From: Selenomonadales bacterium
Lineage (GTDB): Bacteria > Bacillota > Negativicutes > RGIG982
Assembly: GCA_017390595.1 (NCBI GenBank)
Contig: JAFPBC010000148.1
Coordinates: forward strand, 1 to 5,425
Direction: 5' to 3'
DNA: 5,425 bases
Part shown: positions 5,379-5,425 of the stretch, piece by piece
Numbering within the stretch: the first letter of the stretch is position 1
Layout of the letters: every line of letters begins with the position of its first letter
Notes under the pieces: model-generated
Told to the model about the DNA's origin: nothing
The model's database searches: none
The model's input: the letters and a program-made list of their open reading frames with translations, nothing else
Program-made: the position numbers and the translations under genes

Positions 5379-5411
5379 AAAAAAGGCAAAGCATATGCTG
5401 CTTTGCCTTTT
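5379..5411 (-). terminator. Strong hairpin terminator (or attenuator) directly upstream of trmK
   Basis: A 13-bp perfect stem pairs AAAAGGCAAAGCA (5381-5393) with TGCTTTGCCTTTT (5399-5411) around a 5-nt loop. On the minus strand the stem ends in a run of six T (5384-5379); the plus strand has only four. It most likely ends the unseen minus-strand gene to the right. Only 26 nt separate it from the trmK ATG, so an attenuator or leaky terminator for the trmK operon is also possible. Confidence 0.8.
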
Positions 5412-5425
5412 GTGCATCCTGTTAT

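Overview
The window looks like a chromosomal housekeeping segment from an anaerobic member of the Firmicutes, most likely class Negativicutes (Selenomonas-like). This is inferred from GGAGG-type ribosome binding sites throughout, a class A RNase P RNA (Bacilli have class B), a trmK-nif3 pair like the one found downstream of the sigma-A gene in Firmicutes, and a candidate sigma-H promoter. The species cannot be fixed from this sequence alone.

Layout, left to right. At 1-522 (+) is the C-terminal half of a Na+/phosphate symporter, cut by the window edge. It converges on a secreted NlpC/P60 cell-wall hydrolase (567-1229, -) across a shared hairpin terminator. The hydrolase has a candidate sigma-H promoter and probably a TTG start. 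Next is trxA (thioredoxin, 1440-1763, -), transcribed divergently from a small FMN nitroreductase (1893-2450, +). The gap between them holds a good sigma-A promoter for trxA and a palindrome made of two mirrored -10 boxes. The nitroreductase converges on rnpB (RNase P RNA, about 2503-2863, -) across a strong bidirectional terminator. From 2897 to 5352, all on the minus strand, lies a compact operon transcribed trmK, nif3-like, thiE. Its first two genes overlap by 10 nt, and the thiE ribosome binding site abuts the nif3 stop codon. The rnpB promoter sits at the end of thiE, with its -35 box overlapping the thiE stop codon. A strong hairpin closes the window directly upstream of trmK and probably terminates an unseen gene.

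Functionally these are core genes: tRNA maturation (RNase P) and modification (TrmK), thiamine synthesis (ThiE), redox (thioredoxin, nitroreductase), cell-wall turnover (NlpC/P60) and phosphate transport. I found no mobile element, CRISPR array, tRNA, phage gene or obvious new system. The points worth a second look are regulatory or small-scale: the sigma-H-like promoter, overlapping signals at the thiE/rnpB junction, an RNase P L15 loop that seems to lack GGU, the hairpin crowding the trmK start, and the palindromic divergent promoter.
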